64,000 nt of DNA from the NCBI RefSeq assembly GCF_018274385.1, contig NZ_JAAFYZ010000009.1:42398-106397 (forward strand), read 5' to 3'. The position numbers and the translations under genes were made by a program. This DNA is from Catenulispora pinistramenti (GTDB lineage: Bacteria; Actinomycetota; Actinomycetes; Streptomycetales; Catenulisporaceae). Of the stretch, positions 1 through 11,160 are shown one piece after another. Positions within the stretch are counted from its first letter, which is position 1, and each line of letters starts with the position of its first letter. Under the pieces are notes generated by a model. That model saw only the letters and a program-made list of their open reading frames with translations. It was not told the origin of the DNA and made no database searches.

Positions 1-1
1 C

Positions 2-1525
2 GTCGCCGACAAGCTCGCGATCGCCCGGCACCTGGACGCCCTGGGCGTCGGCTTCATCGAGGGCGGCTGGCCGGGGGCCGTCCCGAAAGACACGGAGTTC
101 TTCCGGCGGGCTCAGACCGAGCTCGACCTGAAGCACGCGCAGCTCGCCGCGTTCGGCAAAACCCGCCGGGCCGGTGTCAGCGCCGCCGACGACCCGTTGG
201 TGGCCGCGCTGCGGGAGTCCGGAGCGCCGATCGCCACGCTGGTGGCCAAAAGCCACGACCGGCATGTCGAACTGGCGCTCCGGACCACCTTGGCGGAGAA
301 CCTGGCGATGATCCGGGACACCGTCGAGCACCTGCGGGCCGAGGGGCAGCGGGTGTTCCTGGACGCCGAGCACTTCTTCGACGGCTACCTGGCCGACCCG
401 GCCTACGCCCTGGAGTGCCTGCGCACCGCCGCCGAGGCCGGCGCCGACGTCCTCGTGCTCTGCGACACCAACGGCGGGATGCTGCCGACCCAGCTCGCCG
501 ACATCGTGCACGAGGTGCACGAGGCGGTGGGGCGGCGGATCGGCATCCACACCCACGACGACGCCGCCTGCGCGGTGGCCAACGCGCTGGCCGCGATCGA
601 CGCCGGAGCCAGCCACGTACAGGGCACCGCCAACGGCTACGGCGAGCGCTCCGGCAACGCGAACCTGTTCAGCGTGGTCGCCAACCTGCAGCTCAAGCTG
701 GGCCGCGAGGTGATCCCGCCGGACGGTCTGGCCGAGATGACCCGGATCGCGCACGCGGTCTCCGAGGTGACCAATCTGGCGCCGAACCCGCAGGCCCCTT
801 ACGTCGGGGTCTCGGCGTTCGCGCACAAGGCCGGGCTGCACGCCTCGGCGGTCCGCGTCGACCCGGACCTGTACCAGCACATCGACCCGCAGCTGGTCGG
901 CAACGACATGCGGATGCTGGTCTCGGAGATGGCCGGCCGGGCCTCGGTCGAGCTCAAGGGCCGGGAGCTGGGCTTCGATCTGTCGGCGGACCCCGAGACG
1001 CTGAGCAGGGTTGCCAACCGGGTAAAAGAACTGGAGGCCGGCGGTTACTCCTTCGAGGCCGCCGACGCCAGCTTCGAGCTGCTGCTGCGCGGTGAGCTCG
1101 GCGGGGCGCCGGTGAGCTTCTTCGAGGTGCTGTCCTGGCGGACCTTCGCCGAGCAGCTGGCCGACGGCGCCGTCGTCAACCAGGCGACGGTGAAACTCAA
1201 GGTGAAGGACGAGGAGGTGCTGGCCGCCGGCGAGGGCAACGGCCCGGTCAACGCCCTGGACATCGCGCTGCGAACCGCGCTGGCCACGGCTTACCCGGTG
1301 CTCGCCGCGCTGGAGCTGGTGGACTACAAGGTACGGATCCTGACCGGCGACCACGGCACCGCCTCGCGTACCAGGGTGTTGATCACCACTTCCGACGGTG
1401 AGGCCGAGTGGTCGACCGTCGGCGTGGACGAGAATGTCATCACGGCGTCCTGGCAGGCCCTGGTCGACGCGGTGACAATCGGGCTCCTGAGCAAGGGGGA
1501 GACAGTCCCCTCCAGGAGGACCTGA
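2..1525 (+). CDS. cimA: (R)-citramalate synthase / LeuA-family acyltransferase, 5' end cut by the window
   Basis: The reading frame is open from the first bases, so the true start lies upstream; about 507 codons are visible. The family (DRE-TIM metallolyase barrel plus C-terminal LeuA dimer domain) condenses acetyl-CoA with a 2-oxo acid. Citramalate synthase is favoured over isopropylmalate synthase by the early GFIEGGWPGA...PKDTEFF stretch. Metal and substrate residues are visible in CDTNGGMLP and in the GIHTHDDAACAVAN segment; the C-terminal third shows the regulatory fold (TVKLKVKDEEV, ALDIALRTAL). Citramalate feeds 2-oxobutanoate and isoleucine synthesis, which fits ilvBNC about 2 kb downstream. 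The exact acceptor cannot be proved from sequence alone. Confidence 0.87.
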   Translation, partial: VADKLAIARHLDALGVGFIEGGWPGAVPKDTEFFRRAQTELDLKHAQLAAFGKTRRAGVSAADDPLVAALRESGAPIATLVAKSHDRHVELALRTTLAENLAMIRDTVEHLRAEGQRVFLDAEHFFDGYLADPAYALECLRTAAEAGADVLVLCDTNGGMLPTQLADIVHEVHEAVGRRIGIHTHDDAACAVANALAAIDAGASHVQGTANGYGERSGNANLFSVVANLQLKLGREVIPPDGLAEMTRIAHAVSEVTNLAPNPQAPYVGVSAFAHKAGLHASAVRVDPDLYQHIDPQLVGNDMRMLVSEMAGRASVELKGRELGFDLSADPETLSRVANRVKELEAGGYSFEAADASFELLLRGELGGAPVSFFEVLSWRTFAEQLADGAVVNQATVKLKVKDEEVLAAGEGNGPVNALDIALRTALATAYPVLAALELVDYKVRILTGDHGTASRTRVLITTSDGEAEWSTVGVDENVITASWQALVDAVTIGLLSKGETVPSRRT

Positions 1526-1676
1526 CAAGGTCTCCGAGCGGAAGGGGATTGACCCGATCGGTGGTGATTCCCCACCTCATCTCGGTTATCTCCCGCTAAT
1601 ATGACGGTGCGTAAGGGGTCCGTGCCCTAGAGTCAGCCTTCCGTTGGAAGTCAGCGAGGGTTGGTGACGCACTGCC

Positions 1677-3467
1677 ATGGGACTGGACAGGCGAGGGCCG
1701 ATGCGGGCCCTTGACACCCGGCGGCTGCCCGGGGCGCGCATTCACGGCGTGCCGCCGGGCTATGCGGCCGTCGGCCTGCTGATCACCGCGCACGCCTCGG
1801 TGGCCCTGATCGGGCCGGCCGGCGCGGTGCCGGCCGTGATGGGCGACGCGGGTCTGGCCGTGGCCGCGGGCCTCGCGGCGGCGGCGTGCATCCATCGCAC
1901 GATCCTGATGGTCCGCTTCTACCGGATGGCCTGTTTCCGGTGCTACTCCTGGCTGCTGGCCGGGCTGTCCTGCCTGGCCGCGGCGGTCGGGAACGCGGTG
2001 TGGGCCTGGTATGAGCTGGTCCTGGACGTCACCCCGCCGACCCCCTCGGCCGCCGACTGGTCCTTCCTGTTCTTCGGGCCGCTGGCCCTGGCGGCCTTCG
2101 TCACCGCGCACGGGGAGCAGGTGAGCCTGTCGGTGCGGGTCCGGCTGCTGCTGGACACCACGCTGGTGGCCGGCTCGCTGTTCGTGGTGGCCTGGGTGCT
2201 GGCCCTGGCGCTGGCCATCGAGCGGGTGGACTCCCCGGTGCGGACCTTCCTGGTCCTCGGCTATCCGGCCTTCGACCTGGTGCTGGTCAGCCTGCTGCTG
2301 GCGTTGCGGGTGCGCACGCCGGGGGAGCGCGGCGGGATCGGCACCGGGGTGCGGGTCGGCTACCTGATGATCGTGGTCTGCGACTCGATCTTCACCATGC
2401 CCGCGGTCCGTGAGGGCTACCGGTCCGGCGGCATCCTGGACACCGGCTGGTTCGCCGGCTACCTGATGATCGCGGTGGCCGCCTGGTACGGCGACGGCTG
2501 GCGGCCCGAGCGGGTCGGCCAGAGCGCCGAGGGCGCCGCGGACACCACCGCGTGCGGGGCCGGCTGCTCGGTCGGGCTGCATGACTGCGACGCCGCGACC
2601 GGCCGCGAGGTCGCGCTCGCCCTGGCCGCCCCCGACGTCCCGGCCGCCGATCCGCTCAGCCCGGGCACCCGGTTCATCGACTCGCCGACGCGCTGGGCCG
2701 CGCTGCTGCGGACGCTGCGCGGGATACTGCCGTACCTGGCTGCCGCCTTCTGCCTGGCCGGGGTCCTGGCCGACGGGCTGGACACCGAGCGCCGGATGGA
2801 TCCGGTGGTGCTGATCGCCGGGGCCGCGGTGCTGGTCGCGCTGGTGGCCCGGCAGGCGCTGACGCTGTTCGAGAACCAGCGCCTCACCGAGGACCTGCGC
2901 CGGGCCGCGGCGACCCTGCAGCACCACGCCTACCACGACGCGCTCACCGGCCTGGCCAACCGCGCGCTGCTCACCGACCGGCTGGAGCACGCGCTGACCC
3001 AGCGGCACGCCGAGTGGGAGCCGGTCGCGGTGATCTTCCTGGACCTGGACGGCTTCAAGGGGGTCAACGACTCGGTCGGGCACGAGACCGGCGACCGGGT
3101 GCTGGTCGAGGCGGCGTACCGGATCTCCGGCTCACTGCGGGTCGGGGACACCGTGGCCCGGTTCGGCGGGGACGAGTTCGTGATCGTGCTGGAGGTGGGC
3201 ACCACGGTGGCCGGCGCGCTGGTGGTGGCCGAGCGGATCCGGGGCCGGCTGTGCGCGGAGTACTGCATCGAGGGGCTGGCGCACCGGCTCGGCGCCTCGA
3301 TCGGCGTCGCCTTCTCCGAACCCGGCGGCACGGCCTCCAACCTGCTGCGCCGGGCGGACGCCGCGATGTACCGGGCCAAGACGGCCGGGCGCAACCGGGT
3401 GGTGGCCGAACCGCTCGCCGCCACCTGGGCCATTTCGCATGGCGAGACCCCGGCGATCAATGCTTGA
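1677..3467 (+). CDS. Membrane diguanylate cyclase (GGDEF protein)
   Basis: A protein of 596 residues. The first ~400 residues hold several hydrophobic helices (an integral-membrane sensor of no family I can name), followed by a GGDEF domain from about residue 415. The domain opens with the usual D-A-L-T-G-L-A-N-R segment and has an intact GGDEF motif at residues 497-501. An RxxD inhibitory site (RVGD) lies exactly five residues before it. An active cyclase making c-di-GMP from 2 GTP, with product inhibition, is therefore expected; no EAL domain is present. The start is the ATG at 1677; an in-frame ATG follows at residue 9. The gene stands alone between cimA and the ilvB leader. Confidence 0.88.
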   Translation: MGLDRRGPMRALDTRRLPGARIHGVPPGYAAVGLLITAHASVALIGPAGAVPAVMGDAGLAVAAGLAAAACIHRTILMVRFYRMACFRCYSWLLAGLSCLAAAVGNAVWAWYELVLDVTPPTPSAADWSFLFFGPLALAAFVTAHGEQVSLSVRVRLLLDTTLVAGSLFVVAWVLALALAIERVDSPVRTFLVLGYPAFDLVLVSLLLALRVRTPGERGGIGTGVRVGYLMIVVCDSIFTMPAVREGYRSGGILDTGWFAGYLMIAVAAWYGDGWRPERVGQSAEGAADTTACGAGCSVGLHDCDAATGREVALALAAPDVPAADPLSPGTRFIDSPTRWAALLRTLRGILPYLAAAFCLAGVLADGLDTERRMDPVVLIAGAAVLVALVARQALTLFENQRLTEDLRRAAATLQHHAYHDALTGLANRALLTDRLEHALTQRHAEWEPVAVIFLDLDGFKGVNDSVGHETGDRVLVEAAYRISGSLRVGDTVARFGGDEFVIVLEVGTTVAGALVVAERIRGRLCAEYCIEGLAHRLGASIGVAFSEPGGTASNLLRRADAAMYRAKTAGRNRVVAEPLAATWAISHGETPAINA

Positions 3468-3500
3468 CACAGGCGCGGCGTCAGGAGGAAGGTTGCGAAC

Positions 3501-3548
3501 ATGACGACACGAAAGTCGATTCTCGTACTTGCCGGGCGCGCAGGCTGA
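3501..3548 (+). CDS. ilvB leader peptide (15 aa)
   Basis: A 15-residue ORF, MTTRKSILVLAGRAG, starts 12 nt after a strong Shine-Dalgarno AGGAGG (3483-3488). It carries the run Ile-Leu-Val-Leu, the end products of the downstream pathway, and is followed by mutually exclusive hairpins ending in a T-tract. This is the arrangement known for actinobacterial ilvBNC attenuators, whose leader peptides are also short and rich in Ile/Leu/Val. Stalling at these codons when charged tRNAs are scarce would favour readthrough into ilvB. Confidence 0.85.
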   Translation: MTTRKSILVLAGRAG

Positions 3549-3550
3549 AT

Positions 3551-3620
3551 CTGGTCCTCAATCAGGCCAGTCGGCGGCGCGCCACCCCTCGTTGGACCTT
3601 TGGTCCGGCAGGGGTTTTTT
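3551..3620 (+). promoter_or_regulatory. Transcription attenuator of the ilvBNC operon
   Basis: Three competing pairings are visible. A pause hairpin CTGG-t-CCT / AGG-CCAG spans 3551-3570. An alternative pairing joins AGGCCA (3564-3569) to TGG-A-CCT (3593-3599). The terminator consists of GGACC (3594-3598), loop TTT, GGTCC (3602-3606), extended by an outer CCCC/GGGG pairing and followed by six T residues (3615-3620). The antiterminator pairing uses the 5' arm of the terminator, as attenuation requires. Folding was done by eye. Confidence 0.8.
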
Positions 3621-3659
3621 CTTTGGCCGAGTACGGCGATCCCAAGAAGAGAGACAGTC

Positions 3660-5420
3660 ATGACAGACCGCAGTGATCAGCAGGCGATCTCCGGCGCCGC
3701 CTCGTTGATCCGCGCGCTTGAGGAGAGCGGGGTCGACACCGTTTTCGGCATCCCCGGCGGCGCCATCCTCCCGGCTTACGACCCGCTGTTGGACTCCACC
3801 CGGCTGCGGCACATCCTGGTCCGCCACGAGCAGGGCGCGGGCCACGCGGCCACCGGTTACGCGCAGGCCACCGGCAAGGTCGGGGTCTGCATGGCGACCT
3901 CCGGCCCCGGCGCGACCAATCTGGTCACGCCGATCGCCGACGCGCACATGGACTCGGTCCCGCTGGTCGCGATCACCGGCCAGGTGTCCAGTACGCACAT
4001 CGGCACCGACGCCTTCCAGGAGGCGGACATCGTCGGCATCACCCTGCCGATCACCAAGCACAGCTTCCTGGTCTCGCACCCCGACGAGATCGCCCGCACC
4101 GTCGCCGAGGCGTTCCACATCGCCTCCACCGGCCGCCCCGGCCCGGTGCTGATCGACGTCACCAAGGACGCGCTGCAGTCCACCACCGACTTCTCCTGGC
4201 CGGTCGAGATGGACCTGCCGGGCTACCGTCCGGTCTCCAAGCCGCACGCCAAGCAGGTGCGCGAGGCGGCCCGGATGCTGACCGAGGCCAAGCGGCCGGT
4301 GCTGTACATCGGCGGCGGCGTGCTGAAGGCCCGGGCCAGCACCGAGTTGCGGGTCCTGGCCGAGCTGACCGAGGCCCCGGTCGTGACCACGCTGATGGCC
4401 CGCGGCGCCTTCCCCGACAGCCACCCGCTGCACCTGGGCATGCCCGGGATGCACGGCACCGTCGCGGCGGTCACCGCGTTGCAGAAGGCCGACCTGATCG
4501 TGGCGCTGGGCACCCGGTTCGACGACCGGGTCACCGGCAAGCTGTCCAGCTTCGCGCCGAACGCCAAGATCGTGCACGCCGACATCGATCCCGCCGAGAT
4601 CTCCAAGAACCGGGTCGCCGACGTCCCGATCGTCGGCGACTGCCGCGAGGTGATCGCCGACCTGGTGGTGGCGGTCCAGTCCGAGCACGCGGCCGGCCGG
4701 CGCGGCGACTACGCCGGCTGGTGGGAGCAGCTCAACGGGTGGCGCAGGACGTATCCGCTGGGTTACGAACTGCCCAAGGACGGCTCCCTGGCGCCGCAGC
4801 AGGTGATCGAGCACCTGGGGCGGATCGCCGGCCCCGAGACGATCTTCGCCGCCGGTGTCGGGCAGCACCAGATGTGGGCCTCGCAGTTCATCTCCTATGA
4901 GAACCCTTATACCTGGCTGAACTCCGGCGGCGCCGGGACCATGGGCTACGCGGTCCCGGCCGCGATGGGCGCCAAGGTCGGGATGCCGAACTCGACCGTG
5001 TGGGCCATCGACGGCGACGGCTGCTTCCAGATGACCAACCAGGAGCTGGCCACCTGCGCCATCAACGACATCCCGATCAAGGTGGCCGTGATCAACAACG
5101 GCAGCCTGGGGATGGTGCGGCAGTGGCAGACCCTGTTCTACGGCAAGCGTTATTCGAACACCGATCTGCACTCCCGGCGCATCCCGGACTTCGTGAAGCT
5201 GGCCGAGGCCTACGGCTGTGTCGGTCTGCGCTGCGAGGACCCGGCGGACCTGGACAAGACGATCGAGAAGGCGATGTCGATCGACGACGCGCCGGTGGTC
5301 GTGGACTTCGTGGTGCACCGGGACGCGATGGTGTGGCCGATGGTCCCGTCCGGGGTCGGCAATGATGAAATCCTGGCCGCACAAGATGTGCGCCCAGACT
5401 TCGGGGATGGGGAGGAGTAA
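3660..5420 (+). CDS. ilvB: Acetolactate synthase, large catalytic subunit
   Basis: A 586-residue protein starting at ATG 3660 with a GAGAGA-type ribosome site just upstream. The three domains of TPP-dependent acetohydroxyacid synthases are present. The catalytic Glu57 lies in [14 protein letters not shown], the FAD/central domain carries [11 protein letters not shown], and the C-terminal TPP/Mg site carries IDGDGCFQM...[14 protein letters not shown]. It forms acetolactate or acetohydroxybutyrate, the first common step to Val/Leu/Ile, as a cytosolic complex with IlvN. It is the first gene of ilvBNC, downstream of the attenuator. Confidence 0.97.
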   Translation: MTDRSDQQAISGAASLIRALEESGVDTVFGIPGGAILPAYDPLLDSTRLRHILVRHEQGAGHAATGYAQATGKVGVCMATSGPGATNLVTPIADAHMDSVPLVAITGQVSSTHIGTDAFQEADIVGITLPITKHSFLVSHPDEIARTVAEAFHIASTGRPGPVLIDVTKDALQSTTDFSWPVEMDLPGYRPVSKPHAKQVREAARMLTEAKRPVLYIGGGVLKARASTELRVLAELTEAPVVTTLMARGAFPDSHPLHLGMPGMHGTVAAVTALQKADLIVALGTRFDDRVTGKLSSFAPNAKIVHADIDPAEISKNRVADVPIVGDCREVIADLVVAVQSEHAAGRRGDYAGWWEQLNGWRRTYPLGYELPKDGSLAPQQVIEHLGRIAGPETIFAAGVGQHQMWASQFISYENPYTWLNSGGAGTMGYAVPAAMGAKVGMPNSTVWAIDGDGCFQMTNQELATCAINDIPIKVAVINNGSLGMVRQWQTLFYGKRYSNTDLHSRRIPDFVKLAEAYGCVGLRCEDPADLDKTIEKAMSIDDAPVVVDFVVHRDAMVWPMVPSGVGNDEILAAQDVRPDFGDGEE

Positions 5421-5425
5421 ACACC

Positions 5426-7040
<1,615 letters not shown>

Positions 7041-7067
7041 TCTGCGCCGCGGCCGAGAGGCACCCCG

Positions 7068-7103
7068 AGGACCGGCTCCGCACATCCGTGCGGGGCCGGT
7101 CCT
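7068..7103 (+). terminator. Terminator of the ilvBNC operon
   Basis: Arms AGGACCGGC / GCCGGTCCT enclose a second paired segment CCGCAC / GTGCGG with loop ATCC, about 15 bp in all. There is no long T-tract, as is common for actinomycete terminators. It starts 28 nt after the ilvC stop. Confidence 0.75.
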
Positions 7104-7185
7104 TCGTGTCCTGCTTCCGTTTGGTCACACTCGTCACTCTTTTGGCATGCTCACGCTGAATGCCCTGATTGTCGGGAATAGAGTG

Positions 7186-7213
7186 GCGAACGCGCTCCCA
7201 GCAGCGCGTTCGC
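7186..7213 (+). promoter_or_regulatory. Stem-loop in the leader of the solute-binding protein gene
   Basis: A perfect 11-bp inverted repeat, GCGAACGCGCT and AGCGCGTTCGC, separated by 6 nt, lies 27 nt before the start codon. It could be an operator or an mRNA hairpin that shields or stabilises the 5' end; the sequence does not decide. Confidence 0.4.
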
Positions 7214-7240
7214 ATGGTGTGTCCCGACAGGAGGAGAGAG

Positions 7241-9040
7241 ATGGGCGTCAGCAGGAGGACACTCGCGCTGCAGACCGGAGCGATCGCGGCGGCCGTGGCC
7301 CTGGCCGCGGCGGGCTGCAGCAGCAGCAAGAGCAGCGGAGGGTCGTCCAACTCCGGGACCGGCTCGGGCTCCGGCACCAGCATCGCCGACCGGAACTCGG
7401 TCAACGCCGCCACGGTGAAACAGGGCGGGAAGATCACCTGGACCATCGAGAAGACGGTGCAGGACTGGAACCCGCTGACGTCCCTGGGCAACACCTTCGA
7501 CTACGCGCAGACCACCAACGGCATCTACCCGGACGTCTACATCCCGCAGCCGGACTACTCGCTGGTGCTGAACACCGACCTGATCGCCGGCGACCCGGTG
7601 GTCACCAACGCCAGCGGCAGCACCCCGCAGAGCATCGTCTACCACATCCAGCCCAGCGCGAAGTGGTCCGACGGCACCCCGATCACCGCCGACGACTTCA
7701 TCTACCTGTGGCAGGCGCAGAACGGCACCAATCCGAACGTCGACGTGGCCAGCACCACCGGCTACAGCGACGTGGCCTCGGTGACCGGCAGCGACAACGG
7801 CAAGACGGTGACCGTCACGTTCAAGGCCAACCAGCCGTTCTCGGACTACAAGTCGCTGTTCTCCTCGATCCTGCCCTCGCACATCGCCAAGCAGCACGGC
7901 GACGTCGCGGCGTCCTTCACCTGGCTGGACGCCAACTCCCCGACCGTCTCCGGCGGCCCGTTCGAGATCGCCCCCGGCGGGGTCTCGGCCGACAAGAGCC
8001 TGATCAAGACGATCAAGAACCCGCAGTACTACGGCAAGCCGGCGAACCTCGACGAGGTCGACTTCCGGGCCATCACCGACTCCTCGCAGGAGCCGACCGC
8101 GCTGGCCAACAACGAGGTGGACGGGATCTACCCGCAGCCGGAGCTGGACCTGGTGAACCGGGTCAAGAGCATCTCCGGGGTGGACTACCACCTCAACCAG
8201 GGCCTGCAGTGGGAACACATCGACCTGAACCTGCGCAACACCGCCTTCGGCGGCCCGGCCAACGCCGACCAGACCGCGCCGGCCAAGGTGGCGCTGCGGC
8301 AGGCCATGTTCACCGCCTTCGACCGGCAGGGGCTGGTGGACCGGACGGTCAAGCAGTTCGACAGCGCCGCGGCGGTGCTGAACAACCGCATGGTGGTGCC
8401 CGGCCAGCCCGGCTACCAGGACAACGTCTCGGCGATGTATCCGGCGAACGGTGACCTGAACAAGGCCAAGCAGATCCTGACCACGGCCGGCTACAAGGGC
8501 GTGGGCAGCGCGCTGGTCGACCCCACCGGCAAGGCCGTCCCGGCGTTCAGCATGCGCTACACCGTCGGCAACGCGATCCGCCAGACCACGTGCAACCTGT
8601 TCGCGCAGGCCATGAAGGGGCTCGGGATCACGGTCAACGTCAGCTCCACCGACGCCCTGGGCAAGACCCTGGCCCAGACCGACGCCCAGCACCAGTGGGA
8701 CATCATCGACTTCGCCTGGGTGGACACGCCGTTCCCGAACTCGGCGAACCAGCCGATCTACACCACCACGACGCAGGGCAACCCGATGAGCAACTACGGG
8801 TACTACAGCAACGCCAACGTGGACAAGTGGCTGGCCGACGCCACCGTCAACCCCGACCAGACGGCCCGCGAGAAGGACCTCAACGAGGCCGACGCGCAGG
8901 TCACCAAGGACGCTTACACGCTCCCGCTGTACCAGAAGCCGACGATGATCGCCTACCGGAACACGCTGGGCAACGTGCGGGACAACCCGACGCAGATCGG
9001 CCCGACGTACAACATCGCGCAGTGGGGTCTGAAGTCCTAG
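7241..9040 (+). CDS. ABC transporter solute-binding lipoprotein (peptide/nickel family 5)
   Basis: A 599-residue protein. ATG 7241 is chosen because GGAGGAGAGAG sits directly upstream and because it yields a clean lipoprotein signal (RR, hydrophobic core, lipobox LAAAGC) followed by a Ser/Gly linker. The rest has the SBP_bac_5 layout (KWSDGTPITADDFIYLWQA; LRQAMFTAFDRQGLVD). It would be lipid-anchored outside the cell and hand an oligopeptide or similar ligand to the permeases encoded next. The ligand cannot be told from sequence. First gene of a five-gene transporter operon. Confidence 0.92.
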   Translation: MGVSRRTLALQTGAIAAAVALAAAGCSSSKSSGGSSNSGTGSGSGTSIADRNSVNAATVKQGGKITWTIEKTVQDWNPLTSLGNTFDYAQTTNGIYPDVYIPQPDYSLVLNTDLIAGDPVVTNASGSTPQSIVYHIQPSAKWSDGTPITADDFIYLWQAQNGTNPNVDVASTTGYSDVASVTGSDNGKTVTVTFKANQPFSDYKSLFSSILPSHIAKQHGDVAASFTWLDANSPTVSGGPFEIAPGGVSADKSLIKTIKNPQYYGKPANLDEVDFRAITDSSQEPTALANNEVDGIYPQPELDLVNRVKSISGVDYHLNQGLQWEHIDLNLRNTAFGGPANADQTAPAKVALRQAMFTAFDRQGLVDRTVKQFDSAAAVLNNRMVVPGQPGYQDNVSAMYPANGDLNKAKQILTTAGYKGVGSALVDPTGKAVPAFSMRYTVGNAIRQTTCNLFAQAMKGLGITVNVSSTDALGKTLAQTDAQHQWDIIDFAWVDTPFPNSANQPIYTTTTQGNPMSNYGYYSNANVDKWLADATVNPDQTAREKDLNEADAQVTKDAYTLPLYQKPTMIAYRNTLGNVRDNPTQIGPTYNIAQWGLKS

Positions 9041-9132
9041 TCCGGCGCCGGCCGGGCCCGCTGCGCGCGGGCCCGGCCGGCCTCCTCGCGCAGGTACGGT
9101 CCCGTCCGCTCGCAACGTAAGAAGGCCCGGAG

Positions 9133-10101
9133 ATGCTCGCCTTCACCATCCGCCGCCTGCTGGTGTCGATCCCGATCCTGGTCCTGTCCACGTTCCTGGT
9201 CTTCCTGCTGGTGGCCTGGGGCGCCGACCCGCTGGGCGATTTCAAGGCCAAGAACCCGCCGCCGTCGGCGGCCGAGGTCGCGGCCCGGGAGAAGGCGCTC
9301 GGCCTGAACCACGGGCTGCTGGTCCAGTACTGGAACTGGGTCAAGAACCTGGTGGTCCACGGCAGCTTCGGCCCGTCGGTGCAGGGTTCGGCGTTCGACA
9401 TCAACGCCGAGCTCAGCCGCCGGGTCTGGGTCACCTTCCGGCTGGTGATCTGCGCGATCGTCATCGCGCTGATCCTGGCCGTGATCGTCGGTGTGATCAC
9501 CGCGATGAAGCAGTACAGCATCACCGACTACGTCGCGACCCTGATCGGGTTCTTCTTCCTGTCGCTGCCGGTGTTCTGGTTCGCGATCCTGCTGAAGATC
9601 TGGGCCACCGACATCAACAACTCCCTCGGCACCGACATCAAGACCCTGGGGCCACCCGGTGGGCAGTGGGGCGGGTTCGGCTCCTGGTTCGGCTTCCTGC
9701 TGCTGCCGACCATCACCTTGGCCCTGAGCTCCTACGCCACCTGGGCCCGGTTCCAGCGCGCGTCGATGCTCGACGTGCTGAACAGCGACTACATGCGGCT
9801 GGCCCGGGCCAAGGGGCTGTCCCCGAGCCGGGTCATGGTGCGGCACGGACTGCGCACCGCGCTGATCCCGATGACCACCCAGGTGACCCTGGACGTCGCG
9901 GCGATCATGGGTGGCACGGTGATCACCGAGCGCATCTTCCAGTGGCAGGGCCTGGGCACGATGTTCATCAACGCCATCCAGACCCAGGACACCAACACCG
10001 TGCTGGCGTGGCTGCTGATCTCGGCGACGCTGGTGATCGTCTTCAACCTGATCGCGGACCTGCTCTACGCGGTCCTCGACCCCCGCATCCGGCTGGCCTA
10101 G
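9133..10101 (+). CDS. ABC transporter permease, OppB/DppB type
   Basis: A 322-residue membrane protein with about six helices. The cytoplasmic EAA-type loop (YMRLARAKGLSPSRVMVRHGLRTAL) that docks on the ATPases is present, and the N-terminus has the family start (FTIRRLLVSIPILVLSTFLVFLL). It follows the binding-protein gene by 92 nt and pairs with the next permease. It belongs to a peptide/nickel-type importer. Confidence 0.93.
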   Translation: MLAFTIRRLLVSIPILVLSTFLVFLLVAWGADPLGDFKAKNPPPSAAEVAAREKALGLNHGLLVQYWNWVKNLVVHGSFGPSVQGSAFDINAELSRRVWVTFRLVICAIVIALILAVIVGVITAMKQYSITDYVATLIGFFFLSLPVFWFAILLKIWATDINNSLGTDIKTLGPPGGQWGGFGSWFGFLLLPTITLALSSYATWARFQRASMLDVLNSDYMRLARAKGLSPSRVMVRHGLRTALIPMTTQVTLDVAAIMGGTVITERIFQWQGLGTMFINAIQTQDTNTVLAWLLISATLVIVFNLIADLLYAVLDPRIRLA

Positions 10102-10113
10102 GAGGGATGACGC

Positions 10114-11160
10114 GTGGCTGACAACCTCCCGGAGCGGGACGTCAACGACGAGCCGGTGGAACCCGAGGTCCCGCCCGGCGGCCGGGGCGCGGAGTTCCTC
10201 GGCGTGCAGGGCCAGCAGCCCGGGCTGACGATAGACGCCGTCACCCCGGGCGGCGAGGACATACTGCAGGGCGGCACCGAGCCGCCGGACCGCGAGTTCG
10301 CGGTGGAGGCGCGCAACCAGTGGCAGCTGGTCTTCCGCCGGTTCCGGCAGCACAAGCTGGCGGTGGCCTCGCTGGTGGTGCTGTTCCTGGTGATCCTGTT
10401 CGCCACTGTCGGGCCGGTGGTCTGGAAGTACGGCCCCAACGACTTCACCAACGACTTCTCGGTGGGGCCCTCGCTCAGCCATCCGTTCGGCACCGACTCC
10501 AACGGCGCCGACCACATGGCGCAGGTGATGGCCGGCACCCAGCTGTCGCTGAAGATCGCGTTCACGGTGGCGATCGCCGGCACCTTCTTCGGTTCGATCT
10601 ACGGCGCGTTCTCCGGCTTCTACCGGGGCATCACCGACACCCTGATGATGCGCCTGGTCGACCTGGTGCTGACCATCCCGGCGCTGGCCGTCGGCGCGCT
10701 GCTGGGCAAGAAGTTCGGCAACAACTGGGCGCTGCTGGCGGTCGTGCTGGCCGGGCTGCTGTGGACCGGCTCGGCCCGAGTGGTCCGCGGCCAGGTGCTC
10801 TCGGTGCGCGAGAAGGAGTACATCGAGGCCGCGCGGGCGCTGGGCGCCACCGACCGGCGGATCATCTTCCGGCACATCATCCCGAACGTCGCCGGTCCCA
10901 TCATCGTGCTGTTCACGCTGCTGGTGGCGACCGCGGTGCTGACCGAGACGGCGCTGAGCTATCTGGGCTTCGGCGTGCAGTTCCCGGATATCTCGCTGGG
11001 CTCGCTGGTCACCGCCGGCGAGACCGCGGCCACCGGCGGGCGCGGCTGGCTGTTCTACTTCCCGGGCCTGTTCATCATCTTGATCGCGCTGACCGTGAAC
11101 TTCATCGGCGACGGCCTGCGTGACGCCCTCGACCCGACCCAGACGAAGGCCCGCGCATGA
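10114..11160 (+). CDS. ABC transporter permease, OppC/DppC type
   Basis: A 348-residue protein starting at GTG 10114 behind GGAGGGATG. A hydrophilic N-terminal stretch of ~70 residues precedes the first helix; the OppC_N segment ([21 protein letters not shown]) and the EAA loop ([20 protein letters not shown]) are clear. Its last four bases overlap the start of the ATPase gene (ATGA at 11157), so the two are coupled. Heterodimer partner of the preceding permease. Confidence 0.93.
   Translation: MADNLPERDVNDEPVEPEVPPGGRGAEFLGVQGQQPGLTIDAVTPGGEDILQGGTEPPDREFAVEARNQWQLVFRRFRQHKLAVASLVVLFLVILFATVGPVVWKYGPNDFTNDFSVGPSLSHPFGTDSNGADHMAQVMAGTQLSLKIAFTVAIAGTFFGSIYGAFSGFYRGITDTLMMRLVDLVLTIPALAVGALLGKKFGNNWALLAVVLAGLLWTGSARVVRGQVLSVREKEYIEAARALGATDRRIIFRHIIPNVAGPIIVLFTLLVATAVLTETALSYLGFGVQFPDISLGSLVTAGETAATGGRGWLFYFPGLFIILIALTVNFIGDGLRDALDPTQTKARA

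Noticed and set aside
1549..1602. TTGACC and TAATAT before the GGDEF gene as a promoter
   Set aside because: Both hexamers look good but the gap is 42 bp, too long for one promoter; TAATAT alone has no suitable -35.
3464..3469. TTGACA as -35 of the ilvB leader
   Set aside because: At the right distance there is only the leader's Shine-Dalgarno region, with no -10, and it would place the start inside the leader ORF.
3600..3659. TTG 3600 as the ilvB start
   Set aside because: It lies within the attenuator terminator; ATG 3660 has a ribosome site and gives the normal N-terminus.
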